From contig DJYQ01000021.1 of NCBI GenBank assembly GCA_002450165.1, forward strand, positions 1 through 39,708: a stretch of 39,708 bases of DNA. Reading direction: 5' to 3'. Shown one piece after another: positions 7,998-16,589 of this stretch (positions are counted from its first letter, which is position 1; every line of letters starts with the position of its first letter). The notes under the pieces are model-generated. The model had not been told where the DNA came from and made no database searches. It saw only the letters and a list, made by a program, of their open reading frames with translations. The DNA is from Prevotellaceae bacterium UBA6974 (GTDB lineage: Bacteria > Bacteroidota > Bacteroidia > Bacteroidales > Bacteroidaceae). Both the position numbers and the translations under genes were made by a program.

Positions 7998-9752
7998 ATG
8001 AAAACAAAATATAATATATACAAGGTAATGCTGCTGTCAGCAGCATTTGCCACAGTTTCCTGTCAGGAATTCCTCAGCGAGCAGTTGCCACAGGGAACTC
8101 TTTCCGAGGAGCAGGCCCTGGACAGCAAGAACACCGAAAAGATGATTGTGTCTGCCTATGCCGGTCTGACTACAATCGAGGATATAAATGCATCCTTCTC
8201 CCTGTGGAACTACGATGTACGCTCGGACGATGCGTACAAGGGCGGAGCCAACGAGGGCGACGGTGATGTATTCCACAAATGCGAAACCGGCAATGGTATA
8301 CTTCCGTCGGACTGGAACATCAATGGCGGTGATGGAATATGGCAGCGCCTCTATAATTACATTTCACGTACAAACACAGCCCTAGCATTGCTTGACGAGG
8401 CAGATCTCAATACCTTCCCCAAGAAGGCAACGCGCATTGCCGAGATGAAGTTCCTGCGTGCCTATGGCCACTTCCAGCTAAAGCGTCTTTTTGGCAACAT
8501 ACCTTTTGTCATGGACGAGAACATGCCTACCGAGGACTACTACAAGATTTCCAATACTCAGTATACCGATGACGAGGCATGGGGTGTGATAGCCGACCAG
8601 TTGGAGGAAGCCTATGCCGACCTGCCTGAGGTGCAGGAGGACAAGGGACGTCCGACAAAGGCTGCCTGTGCAGCTCTGCTTGCCAAGGTATATCTCTACA
8701 AGGCATACCGCAAGACCGAGGGCAGGAATACATTCTCGGGTACGGTAGACAGGTCGGATCTGAACAAGGTGCTGGAATATACAGATCCTGAAATTTATGC
8801 AAACAACTCGCTGGCATCTGATTTTCACAATAATTTCCGTCCTGAGACAGAGTTTGAGAACGGGCCGGAAGCTCTTTGGTCGATTCAGTATTCGTACAAC
8901 GACGGGAGTGTAAACGGCAACCGCAACTACGGCTGTGCGCTGATGGCTCCGAATGTTGAGACGAAGGATCCGAGCAAACCTACGACCGTGGGTGGTCATG
9001 ACTTTTACAAGCCAAGCCGGAACCTGGTCAATGCCTTCCGTACAAACAGTGAGGGCTTGCCTGAGCTGGAGGATTTCAACAGGGTGAACTATGACCCGCA
9101 GATGCATAATGCTGACCCGCGTCTGTTCCTGACGGTGGGTATGCCGGGGTTCCCGTTCATGTTCAACGAGGACTTCATGCAGGAGAAGAGTTGGGCGCGT
9201 AATGCCAACGGCCTGTATGGCTACAATGTCACGCTGAAGCAGAATGTCGATCAGAAGTTTGTCAAGGAGGAGTCGTATATCAAGAAGTGCGGCTGGTGCT
9301 GGGCTACGTCTATGAATCGTGTGGTTCTGCGTCTGGCGGATGTGAAGTTGATGCGTGCCGAGGCTTTTGCTCAGTTGGGTAAGGATGGCGAGGCTATCAG
9401 TCTGGTGAATGAGATTCGCCGTCGCGCAGCTGCAAGCACGGGTATGATGGACGGTTATCCCAGAAAGTACGGTGTAAGGTTCAAGTGCAGTGAGTACAAG
9501 GACAACAGCAATGCTTTGGCGAAGGTGAAGTTCGAGCGCCGACTGGAACTGGCGATGGAGGCGGAGCGATTCTTTGACCTTGTTCGCTGGGGTGATGCCA
9601 AGGCTGTGCTTGACAAGTTCTATGCAGGCGAGACGAACACTACTATATATCAGAATTCGTCTTTCGTCGAGAATAAGCTGGAGTATATGCCTATTCCGTT
9701 TAACGAGATGCAGAATGCCAAGGGTCTGTACAAGCAGAATCCGGGTTACTAA
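7998..9752 (+). CDS. susD: SusD/RagB-family surface lipoprotein, partner of SusC
   Basis: The start at 7998 gives a compact lipoprotein signal ending ATVSC; the in-frame ATG at 7983, overlapping the susC stop, would add five residues and is also possible. SusD features include RIAEMKFLRAYGHFQLKRLFGNIPFV and the C-terminal KFERRLELAMEAERFFDLVRWGDAK with the final EYMPIPFNEMQ. The protein caps SusC at the cell surface and holds the oligosaccharide, matching BT1762 by position. Codon choice changes within the gene: before about 8.85 kb Thr is mostly ACA/ACC, while after it ACG and G/T-ending codons dominate, as in the genes that follow. Confidence 0.94.
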   Translation: MKTKYNIYKVMLLSAAFATVSCQEFLSEQLPQGTLSEEQALDSKNTEKMIVSAYAGLTTIEDINASFSLWNYDVRSDDAYKGGANEGDGDVFHKCETGNGILPSDWNINGGDGIWQRLYNYISRTNTALALLDEADLNTFPKKATRIAEMKFLRAYGHFQLKRLFGNIPFVMDENMPTEDYYKISNTQYTDDEAWGVIADQLEEAYADLPEVQEDKGRPTKAACAALLAKVYLYKAYRKTEGRNTFSGTVDRSDLNKVLEYTDPEIYANNSLASDFHNNFRPETEFENGPEALWSIQYSYNDGSVNGNRNYGCALMAPNVETKDPSKPTTVGGHDFYKPSRNLVNAFRTNSEGLPELEDFNRVNYDPQMHNADPRLFLTVGMPGFPFMFNEDFMQEKSWARNANGLYGYNVTLKQNVDQKFVKEESYIKKCGWCWATSMNRVVLRLADVKLMRAEAFAQLGKDGEAISLVNEIRRRAAASTGMMDGYPRKYGVRFKCSEYKDNSNALAKVKFERRLELAMEAERFFDLVRWGDAKAVLDKFYAGETNTTIYQNSSFVENKLEYMPIPFNEMQNAKGLYKQNPGY

Positions 9753-9764
9753 TCTATTACTATT

Positions 9765-11240
9765 ATGAAAACATTGAAGAAATATATATGCATGTCACTT
9801 TGCGCTGTTTTGGGCGCATTTGTGGCTGCCTGTACGGACAACCAGAGCAATCTGGTACTATCGGGCGATTGTCTGGTACAGGAGTTTGAGGTTGCTGGGT
9901 CCGGTGCCGAAATAGACAGGACGGCATATACGATTACGGTTCAGGTTCCGGAGGATACGCCTCTGGATGATGTGGAGGTGACGAAACTGGTCCTTTCGGA
10001 CGGTGCTGTTGCCGATGTTGTGCAGGGGGCTCATCTTAATCTGACGGTGCCGCGTGCCATCCAGGTTACGAACGGTAGTCTGAAGCAGGTATGGACGGTT
10101 CGTGTGAAGGTTATGCAGACACAGATTCTGTCCTTTACCCTGGGCGGTTTCAACGGCGTAATCGACCAGGCGGCGCAGACAATTACGGTGTATCTGAAGG
10201 AGGGTACTGACATTACTTCGATCAAGCCGTACATCACTGTCAGCGAAGGTGCTACGGTCGACGGCAACGAGGTTTCGGCCGACTTTACATCGGTGCGTCA
10301 CTATATTGTAAAGAACGGCAACGCTCTGCGTGACTATACTGTGAGCGTGGTGCTGTGGAGCACGCCGAAGGCCCTGTATATCAGCGGCAGTGCGAGGGAG
10401 AGTGAACTGAACATGGAGGAGCGCACGGCTTATGAGTGGATGAAGGCCAATGTGCCGATGACGGCATTCGCCTCGCTCAGGGATATTGCCGACGGTACAA
10501 CGTCTCTGGATGTCATTGACCTTATCTACTGGCATTGTGCGAAGGACAACGGTGCTCTGGACGGTCATGATCCGTTCATGGCCTATGTTGCAAATGCTGT
10601 GGGTTGTGCCAACAATATGGATGCCCTGAATGCTGCCGTCTTTAACAAGCTGGGCGCATACTACAGCGAGGGTGGTTCGATGCTGCTGACACGCTATGCT
10701 ACAATCCTTCCGCCGTTCATAGGCACCAGTATTGATGCCGGTGGCGGCTGGATGGACACATGGGCTACGCCTAACAACTGCTGGCAGGCTCGTAATGAGG
10801 ATGATCCGGAGCTGTGCGGCGGTCCCTGGACTTTCTCTATCTACGGAGACAATATCGGTCATCCTCTTTTTGCCGATCTTGTAGGCGGCGGTACTGCTAC
10901 TGTATATTGCACGGACAAGGACTATGGCGTAACCAACTCGGTGGTTTGCTACAACCATGCCGAGGGCTGGAGCGAATATAGCGGTGCAAACGGCTACAAC
11001 CACTGGAACGAGCGTGTACAGGGACGCATTCTGGGTGTCAACGACCCGGGTAACGGCAATATTGTTGCTTGGGAATTCCCTGCCAAGGGCGGTGCATACG
11101 GCCAGGGTGGAATCATCTGTCTGGGCACTGGTTGCTTTGACTGGTATTCTGCCAGGACGGGTGCCGAGTACAAGGAGAATTATCACAGAAACATTGCGCG
11201 CATGGCCGGCAACGCATGTCGCTATCTGATGGGCAATTAG
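9765..11240 (+). CDS. DUF4960 surface lipoprotein, probable fructan-binding protein
   Basis: A 491-residue lipoprotein (signal MKTLKKYICMSL, lipobox FVAAC). Two small Ig-like beta-domains come first, at about residues 30-125 and 126-205, each ending in a pattern like VWTVRVKV or DYTVSVV as in DUF5018-type repeats. A larger C-terminal domain of about 280 residues follows, rich in aromatics and glycine (GGGWMDTWATPNNCW, NGYNHWNERVQG). I recognise it as DUF4960, the type of protein encoded beside susD in fructan loci (BT1761). By its place after SusD it should be a surface glycan-binding protein that concentrates fructan for the SusCD complex. This role rests on position and family, not on identified binding residues. 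Confidence 0.8.
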   Translation: MKTLKKYICMSLCAVLGAFVAACTDNQSNLVLSGDCLVQEFEVAGSGAEIDRTAYTITVQVPEDTPLDDVEVTKLVLSDGAVADVVQGAHLNLTVPRAIQVTNGSLKQVWTVRVKVMQTQILSFTLGGFNGVIDQAAQTITVYLKEGTDITSIKPYITVSEGATVDGNEVSADFTSVRHYIVKNGNALRDYTVSVVLWSTPKALYISGSARESELNMEERTAYEWMKANVPMTAFASLRDIADGTTSLDVIDLIYWHCAKDNGALDGHDPFMAYVANAVGCANNMDALNAAVFNKLGAYYSEGGSMLLTRYATILPPFIGTSIDAGGGWMDTWATPNNCWQARNEDDPELCGGPWTFSIYGDNIGHPLFADLVGGGTATVYCTDKDYGVTNSVVCYNHAEGWSEYSGANGYNHWNERVQGRILGVNDPGNGNIVAWEFPAKGGAYGQGGIICLGTGCFDWYSARTGAEYKENYHRNIARMAGNACRYLMGN

Positions 11241-11262
11241 TTCATATTATTTCGAATAGATT

Positions 11263-12903
11263 ATGAGATACAATATTTTTTCATACAACAGACAGACTTT
11301 GGCAACGCTCCTGGTTGGGGCGCTTGCCGGAGCAGGACTCGCCTCGTGCAGCGAGGATACGTATACACCGGACCCTGACAGGGGATGGGAATCCACGACG
11401 GATGTATTCGTGCCTACCGACGAGACCGGTTTCTCAACATACTATAATCCTGCCATCGGTACCTGTGGCGACCCTATGCCATATTATGACCAGAAGAGCG
11501 GAGAGTTCCGCATTCTCTATCTTCAGGAGTTTGCACAGAATACCGAGTCGTATCACCCGATGTGGCTGCTTTCGACCAAGGACTGTGCTAACTACACCAA
11601 TCTGGGCGAGGTTCTGCCGGCTGGCGCTGCTGCCGAGCAGGATGCTGGCGTAGGTACGGGCTGCTGCGTTTATGACGCTGAGCAGGAGACTTACTACATT
11701 TACTATACCGGTCACAATGCGGCATGTCCTCAGACCGAGGCTGTTATGCGTGCTACCAGCACGGACGGTCTGCATTATAAAAAGGATATGGTGTGGATGC
11801 TGAAGGGTGCCGAATATGGTTTGAGTGACACGGACTTCCGTGATCCGCAGATCTTTGCCGGTGACGACAACAGGTGGCACATGGTGGTGTCCGGTAAATT
11901 GCAGTTTGCCGAGTTTGTCTCGGACAACCTGCAGGACTGGACGTTGGCCGAGAGTTTCGGTATGCCCTGGGGCCGTATGAGCGAGTGTCCGGATGTATTC
12001 AAGATGGGCGACTGGTGGTATATGATTCTTTCCGATCAGGACAAGTACGGACGCTGCATCAAGTATTTCAAGGGCCGGACATGGGCTGAGCTGAAGAATG
12101 CGGTGAAGAATGCCTGGTTCCCCAATGCCGACGAGGGCAAACTGGACAGCCGCGGATACTTTGCTGCAAAGACTGCCGGTAACGGTCAGGACCGCTATAT
12201 CTGGGGATGGTGTCCGATACGCTACGGAGCGGATATATATGCAAAGAATACGAGCGTGAGGGATGATGTGGAGCCTGCATGGGCAGGAGCTCTGGTATGT
12301 CACAGGATTGCCCAGAAGGAGGACGGTCAGCTGGCATTCGTACCCGTTCCGGGCATTGCGTCCAAGTATGGCAAATCGGTTCAGCCTGTTGTCGTAGAGC
12401 AGACCGAGGGTGCTGACTTTGATGGAATGAATGGTAGGATTTCGGGTTTCGGAATGGTCAGGTTCTCACGCCTGGGTTATCATAATCATATCTCCATGAC
12501 TGTCAAGACTAGGAATGCCGGTGACAAGTTCGCCTTCTGCTTTGTCCGTGGCGAGCACAAGGATGGCGAGGAGAACAAATGGTTCCAGATGGGATTCAAT
12601 AACCAGCACTGGGAGAGCGGCAAGAGTAATCTGTGCCGTGTCGAGTTCAAACTGGAGGGTAATGATGCCGAGGGCAGGTATTTTGACCAGTTTGTGAACG
12701 GTGCGCTTTCCAACTTCGTGCCGCGTCCTGCCGACAATACCTACAATATCGATATCTTTACGGACAACTCGGTAGTGGTGGTTTATTACAACAACGTGCT
12801 TTCGTACACCACACGCATCTACGGCATCCAGAAGAACGGCTGGTCCATCAACTCGCTGGGTGGCGAAATCGAGGTGTCGGATCTGAAGGTTACGCAGTAT
12901 TAA
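11263..12903 (+). CDS. Surface lipoprotein GH32, probable endo-acting fructanase
   Basis: A 546-residue protein with a lipoprotein signal (LAGAGLASC). GH32 motifs are present but the first is divergent: CGDPMPYYD (D70) stands where canonical enzymes have WMNDPNG. FRDP (D194) and SECPD (E241) follow at the expected spacing. After the propeller, residues about 375-546 form a beta-sandwich resembling DUF4975. This arrangement matches BT1760, the surface endo-levanase of B. thetaiotaomicron, so I infer that it cuts polymeric fructan, probably levan, at the cell surface and feeds SusCD. It lies 22 nt after the DUF4960 gene. The alternative is that the altered first motif marks a different linkage specificity. 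Confidence 0.85.
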   Translation: MRYNIFSYNRQTLATLLVGALAGAGLASCSEDTYTPDPDRGWESTTDVFVPTDETGFSTYYNPAIGTCGDPMPYYDQKSGEFRILYLQEFAQNTESYHPMWLLSTKDCANYTNLGEVLPAGAAAEQDAGVGTGCCVYDAEQETYYIYYTGHNAACPQTEAVMRATSTDGLHYKKDMVWMLKGAEYGLSDTDFRDPQIFAGDDNRWHMVVSGKLQFAEFVSDNLQDWTLAESFGMPWGRMSECPDVFKMGDWWYMILSDQDKYGRCIKYFKGRTWAELKNAVKNAWFPNADEGKLDSRGYFAAKTAGNGQDRYIWGWCPIRYGADIYAKNTSVRDDVEPAWAGALVCHRIAQKEDGQLAFVPVPGIASKYGKSVQPVVVEQTEGADFDGMNGRISGFGMVRFSRLGYHNHISMTVKTRNAGDKFAFCFVRGEHKDGEENKWFQMGFNNQHWESGKSNLCRVEFKLEGNDAEGRYFDQFVNGALSNFVPRPADNTYNIDIFTDNSVVVVYYNNVLSYTTRIYGIQKNGWSINSLGGEIEVSDLKVTQY

Positions 12904-12929
12904 CGCTCTAAGGACGATCTTAAAAAATT

Positions 12930-14096
12930 ATGAGAAACAAAATAGCTTTAATATCCGTAATGTTCTGCTTCTTCTGCATGGGCTTTGTTGACCTTGTGGG
13001 AATTGCCAGCAACTACGTGAAAGCGGACTTGAATCTTTCGGATTCGGTGGCCAATATATTTCCGTCTCTGGTGTTCTTCTGGTTTCTGATATTCTCCGTT
13101 CCGACCGGAGTGCTGATGAACCGCATCGGGCGCAAAAAGACGGTCCTGCTGTCTCTGGCGGTGACTGCAGTATCCCTGTTGCTACCGCTGTTTGGCGAGA
13201 CCTTCCCGATAATGTTGTGTGCATTTTCGCTGCTGGGTATCGGCAATGCCCTGATGCAGACATCGCTTAACCCTCTGGTAACCTGTGTCATGGGTGGCGG
13301 AGGCAATCTGGCATCTACGCTGACATTCGGTCAGTTTATCAAGGCAATCGCCTCGTTCATAGCACCGTATCTGGCCATGTGGGGCGCCATACAGATGATT
13401 CCGACCTTTGGCTTGGGTTGGCGTGTATTGTTTGCCATATTCCTGGTTGTTGGAGTGATTGCCACTGTTATTCTCGCAACTACCCAGATTCAGGAACCCA
13501 CGTCCCAGGCAATGGGGCAGAGTATCGGCAGCCAGTTTGCAGGCAGTTTCGCCCTGCTGGCAAAACCTGTGGTACTGCTCTCGTTCCTGGGCATCGTATG
13601 CCATGTGGGCATTGATGTGGGTACCAACACCACTGCACCCAAACTGCTGATGGAGCGTCTGGGAATGGGGTTGAACGAGGCTGCCTTTGCCACCTCGCTG
13701 TACTTCATCTTCCGTACCATAGGCTGCTTTACGGGTTCGTTCTTCCTGCGTGCACTCTCTACCCGTGTGTTCTTCCTCATTTCGGTCATCTGCATGGCAC
13801 TGTCCATGGGTTGCCTGTATATGGGTTCGGAGCAGTGGGTATTGTACGCCGGTATTGCCTTGGTGGGCTATGGCAACTCCAACATCTTCTCCATGTGCTT
13901 TGCCAATGCCCTGCAGGCTGTTCCGGACAAGCAGAACGAGGTGAGTGGTCTGATGATTATGGGTCTCTTTGGCGGTACCCTGTTCCCTCTGGCCATGGGA
14001 GTCGCATCAGATGCCATGGGCCAGGCCGGTGCCGTGCTTTGCATGGCTGTGGGCGTTGTCTATCTGTTCACATACCTGAAAGCCATTAAATCTTAA
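12930..14096 (+). CDS. MFS inner-membrane monosaccharide (fructose) transporter
   Basis: A 388-residue, very hydrophobic protein with about 12 transmembrane helices and the MFS loop signature LMNRIGRKK between helices 2 and 3. The shape fits the FucP/GluP-like sugar transporter group, and its position between the GH32 and fructokinase genes matches BT1758. It would carry fructose released in the periplasm into the cytoplasm, probably with protons. It starts 26 nt after the GH32 stop and ends 20 nt before the kinase. Substrate is inferred from context. Confidence 0.88.
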   Translation: MRNKIALISVMFCFFCMGFVDLVGIASNYVKADLNLSDSVANIFPSLVFFWFLIFSVPTGVLMNRIGRKKTVLLSLAVTAVSLLLPLFGETFPIMLCAFSLLGIGNALMQTSLNPLVTCVMGGGGNLASTLTFGQFIKAIASFIAPYLAMWGAIQMIPTFGLGWRVLFAIFLVVGVIATVILATTQIQEPTSQAMGQSIGSQFAGSFALLAKPVVLLSFLGIVCHVGIDVGTNTTAPKLLMERLGMGLNEAAFATSLYFIFRTIGCFTGSFFLRALSTRVFFLISVICMALSMGCLYMGSEQWVLYAGIALVGYGNSNIFSMCFANALQAVPDKQNEVSGLMIMGLFGGTLFPLAMGVASDAMGQAGAVLCMAVGVVYLFTYLKAIKS

Positions 14097-14116
14097 CTTT
14101 AAACTTTTATCTTAGT

Positions 14117-15049
14117 ATGAAGGATTATATAGTAGGTCTTGGAGAAATCCTGTTCGATTGTCTCCCTGACGGAAAGAAACTGGGTGGCGCACCAGCCAAT
14201 TTTGCATATCACGTCAGTCAGTTCGGCCTAAACGGTATAGCTGTCAGCGCCATAGGTGATGACGAGGATGGCCGTCTCATCAGGGAAAAGTTGCAAGCCA
14301 GCTCCCTGCAGACTCATCTCGAGGTTGTTGATTATCCCACGGGTACCGTCCAGGTGACCCTTTCTGGCAACGGAATCCCACAGTATGATATCTGTCAGGG
14401 CGTTGCGTATGACAATATACCCTGGACACCCCAGATCGAGGAGATTGCCCTCAATGCCCGTGCCGTTTGCTTCGGTTCCCTGGCTCAGCGCAGTGCCGTA
14501 AGCCGTGCCACTATTCACCGTTTCCTGGACACGATGCCCAAGTTGGGCAGTTTCAAGGTGTTCGATATCAACCTTCGTCAGAATTGGTATTCCGTGGATG
14601 TCATCGAGGAATCGCTCAAGCGTTGCAATGTGCTCAAAATCAATGACGAGGAAATCATACTTGTGTGCAAGTTGCTGGGATTGGACGAGATAAAAGGCGT
14701 TAACCCAAGCGAGGAACTCCTGCAGCCCGTTGTGTTCGAGGATCAGGTACACGAACTTATCCGACGCTATGAGCTGGATATGGTTGTTCTGACCTGTGGC
14801 GCTTTTGGCTCTTATGTCCTGACAGCCACAGACATGAGTTTCCAGGCTACGCCCAAGGTGCAGGTGGCTGATACCGTCGGTGCCGGCGATTCGTTCACAG
14901 GCTCCTTCTGTGCAGCCATCATGGCTGGCATGCCAATAGCGGAGGCTCACAAGATAGGTGTTGAGGTCAGCGCCTTTGTGTGCACACAGCAAGGCGCCAT
15001 GCCTCTTTACCCCGGGGAACTTAAGGACAAGATCAGACGTCGGGAATAA
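14117..15049 (+). CDS. PfkB-family fructokinase
   Basis: A 310-residue ribokinase-fold sugar kinase. The N-terminal substrate motif is GGAPANFAYHVSQFG, and the C-terminal anion-hole motif is DTVGAGDSFTG at residues 252-262, with D258 as the catalytic base. It phosphorylates the imported fructose with ATP so that it enters glycolysis. It is the last gene of the fructan operon and corresponds to BT1757. Full family length with no defects seen. Fructose specificity is inferred from the locus. Confidence 0.92.
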   Translation: MKDYIVGLGEILFDCLPDGKKLGGAPANFAYHVSQFGLNGIAVSAIGDDEDGRLIREKLQASSLQTHLEVVDYPTGTVQVTLSGNGIPQYDICQGVAYDNIPWTPQIEEIALNARAVCFGSLAQRSAVSRATIHRFLDTMPKLGSFKVFDINLRQNWYSVDVIEESLKRCNVLKINDEEIILVCKLLGLDEIKGVNPSEELLQPVVFEDQVHELIRRYELDMVVLTCGAFGSYVLTATDMSFQATPKVQVADTVGAGDSFTGSFCAAIMAGMPIAEAHKIGVEVSAFVCTQQGAMPLYPGELKDKIRRRE

Positions 15050-15079
15050 ATACGCCATCGTAGTATAATTTGTTGTTTT

Positions 15080-15112
15080 CAAGTGCCAGTGGAAATTCTC
15101 CATTGGCACTTG
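15080..15112 (+). terminator. Hairpin at the end of the fructan operon
   Basis: A 13-bp stem, 15080-15092 with 15100-15112, with one G-T wobble and a 7-nt loop, 30 nt after the fructokinase stop. No T-run follows, so it may be an mRNA 3'-end stabiliser or a Rho-type end, not a classical terminator. Confidence 0.55.
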
Positions 15113-15369
15113 TCGTATGTGATTATCTGTTGAAATCAAACCGCGCTTTTTCATGGTTTATATTTTTTGGGTTAAACTTGTCTACTTTTCAACTTTTGAA
15201 CTTTTCTTTTTGCTGCCTCGGGGGTCTGCAGATGTAAGCCCGATAGCCTTTTTATCCCTGGGGACGGTGCAAAGGTACGGCAGCGGAAAAGAACGATGTG
15301 GCGTTTTGTGGCATTCTGTGGAGATTTGTGGAAAAACGAGGCGTTTTGTAATGAATTAAGGGCATGTGT
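15113..15369. other. Intergenic region with four phased TGTGG motifs
   Basis: No credible gene: the short frame 15153-15359 has no recognisable domain or start context. TGTGG occurs at 15297, 15307, 15317 and 15327, an exact 10-bp period, and GGCGTTTTGT occurs at about 15300 and 15340. These lie 40-70 bp upstream of the -33 box of the next promoter and look like binding sites on one face of the helix. Confidence 0.5.
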
Positions 15370-15400
15370 TTTGTTAATATGTGTCCATTTTGTATCTTTG
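15370..15400 (+). promoter_or_regulatory. Bacteroidetes-type promoter of the isomerase/permease operon
   Basis: TTTG at 15370-15373, a 19-nt spacer, then TATCTTTG at 15393-15400: a full match to the Bacteroidetes housekeeping promoter (-33 TTTG, -7 TAnnTTTG). The expected start site near 15406 leaves a leader of about 20 nt before the ATG at 15427. Confidence 0.85.
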
Positions 15401-15426
15401 TGTTCGTGAAATGATTATTAACAGTT

Positions 15427-16587
15427 ATGAAGGATATTGCTATTTATACGCTGACGTCGGCATTGCATGACGAACAGTCCGTGGCTGCATCCACACATCT
15501 GTTCCTCTCATCATTAGGCATTGACTACGATATGTGCGGTTCGGACTTTTCCACCTATGGACAGTCCATCCTCGACCTTATCTATGTCCGTACAGGAGGC
15601 ACCGAAAACATCTTCCGGCAACTGCTCCCACAGATACAGTCCTCAGGCAAACCCGTTCTACTGCTAACCTCAGGTACAAATAACTCACTGGCTGCCTCCA
15701 TGGAAATCCTCTCCTTCCTGCAACAGAACAATATGCAAGGCGAGATACTGCACGGACAGCCGCAATATATTATCAAGCGTATCAGCGAGCTGCAACAGCT
15801 GGCACAGGCCAGGCGCAAGCTGCAAGGATGTCGCTTGGGCGTGATTGGAAAGTCCTCGGACTGGCTCATCAGCAGCGCAACCGATTACCAGATAGTTCAC
15901 AACAAACTTGGAATAGAACTAATAGACATTCCCCTGGACGAAATAAGAAAGGCCATAGGCGACACCGCTATTGATGGTGGACAACAGGGAGCCCTGCGAA
16001 TATACGATGCACTGAAACAAATCGTTGAGAAACATAATCTGCAAGGGTTTACCCTGCGATGCTTTGACCTGTTGACAGAACTACATAACACAGGATGCCT
16101 GGCATTGGCACGACTCAACAGCGAAGGATTGGTAGCAAGTTGTGAAGGTGATATTCCCGCCATGCTTTCGATGACTGTAGTACGAGCGCTATTCGGGATC
16201 TCGGGATTTCAGGCCAATCCTGCACACATTGATGTTGAAACAGGCCAAATACTCCTGGCACATTGCACAATACCGCTGGATATGGTGGAGCGATACGAAT
16301 ATGACACTCATTTCGAATCTGGCATAGGCGTAGGCATCCGCGGTTATATGCCGGCAGGACCTGTAACAATATTCAAGTTGTCAGGCGACATTACGCGCCA
16401 CTTTGTAGCCGAGGGTCAGCTGCTGCGCTGCGAGTCACGCCCCAACCTGTGCCGCACGCAAGCCATTGTGCAGTTCGACAATCCTGCCGAAACTAAATAC
16501 TTCCTGACCAACCCAATAGGCAATCATCATATCCTGCTGCCCGGCCACCATGCCAAATTGCTTAGTGAAATGATAAAAATACTTTAA
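15427..16587 (+). CDS. L-fucose/L-arabinose isomerase-like protein
   Basis: A 386-residue cytoplasmic protein of the fucose isomerase fold group. It has an N-terminal Rossmann-like part (LDLIYVRTGGTENIFRQLLP, KPVLLLTSGTNNSLAASME) and the characteristic central block FTLRCFDLLTELHNTGCLALARLN...CEGDIPAMLSM, where isomerases of this fold place metal-binding acidic residues. It is shorter than true L-fucose isomerase (about 590 residues), resembling the shorter uncharacterised relatives in Bacteroidales. The next gene, a permease, starts 2 nt after its stop, so the two are co-expressed. The actual substrate is unknown. Codons about 22-79 are duplicated at 1-176. Confidence 0.75.
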   Translation: MKDIAIYTLTSALHDEQSVAASTHLFLSSLGIDYDMCGSDFSTYGQSILDLIYVRTGGTENIFRQLLPQIQSSGKPVLLLTSGTNNSLAASMEILSFLQQNNMQGEILHGQPQYIIKRISELQQLAQARRKLQGCRLGVIGKSSDWLISSATDYQIVHNKLGIELIDIPLDEIRKAIGDTAIDGGQQGALRIYDALKQIVEKHNLQGFTLRCFDLLTELHNTGCLALARLNSEGLVASCEGDIPAMLSMTVVRALFGISGFQANPAHIDVETGQILLAHCTIPLDMVERYEYDTHFESGIGVGIRGYMPAGPVTIFKLSGDITRHFVAEGQLLRCESRPNLCRTQAIVQFDNPAETKYFLTNPIGNHHILLPGHHAKLLSEMIKIL

Positions 16588-16589
16588 AA

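Noticed and set aside
9858..11186. 442-codon minus-strand frame opposite the DUF4960 gene
   Set aside because: A shadow of the real lipoprotein gene: no signal, no family resemblance, Arg/Thr/His-rich composition typical of antisense frames.
14228..15154. 308-codon minus-strand frame opposite fructokinase
   Set aside because: Overlaps the well-supported kinase gene entirely and shows no domain.
15153..15359. 68-codon frame in the gap after the fructan operon
   Set aside because: No recognisable domain and no promoter box before it; its end overlaps the phased TGTGG region. Treated as non-coding.
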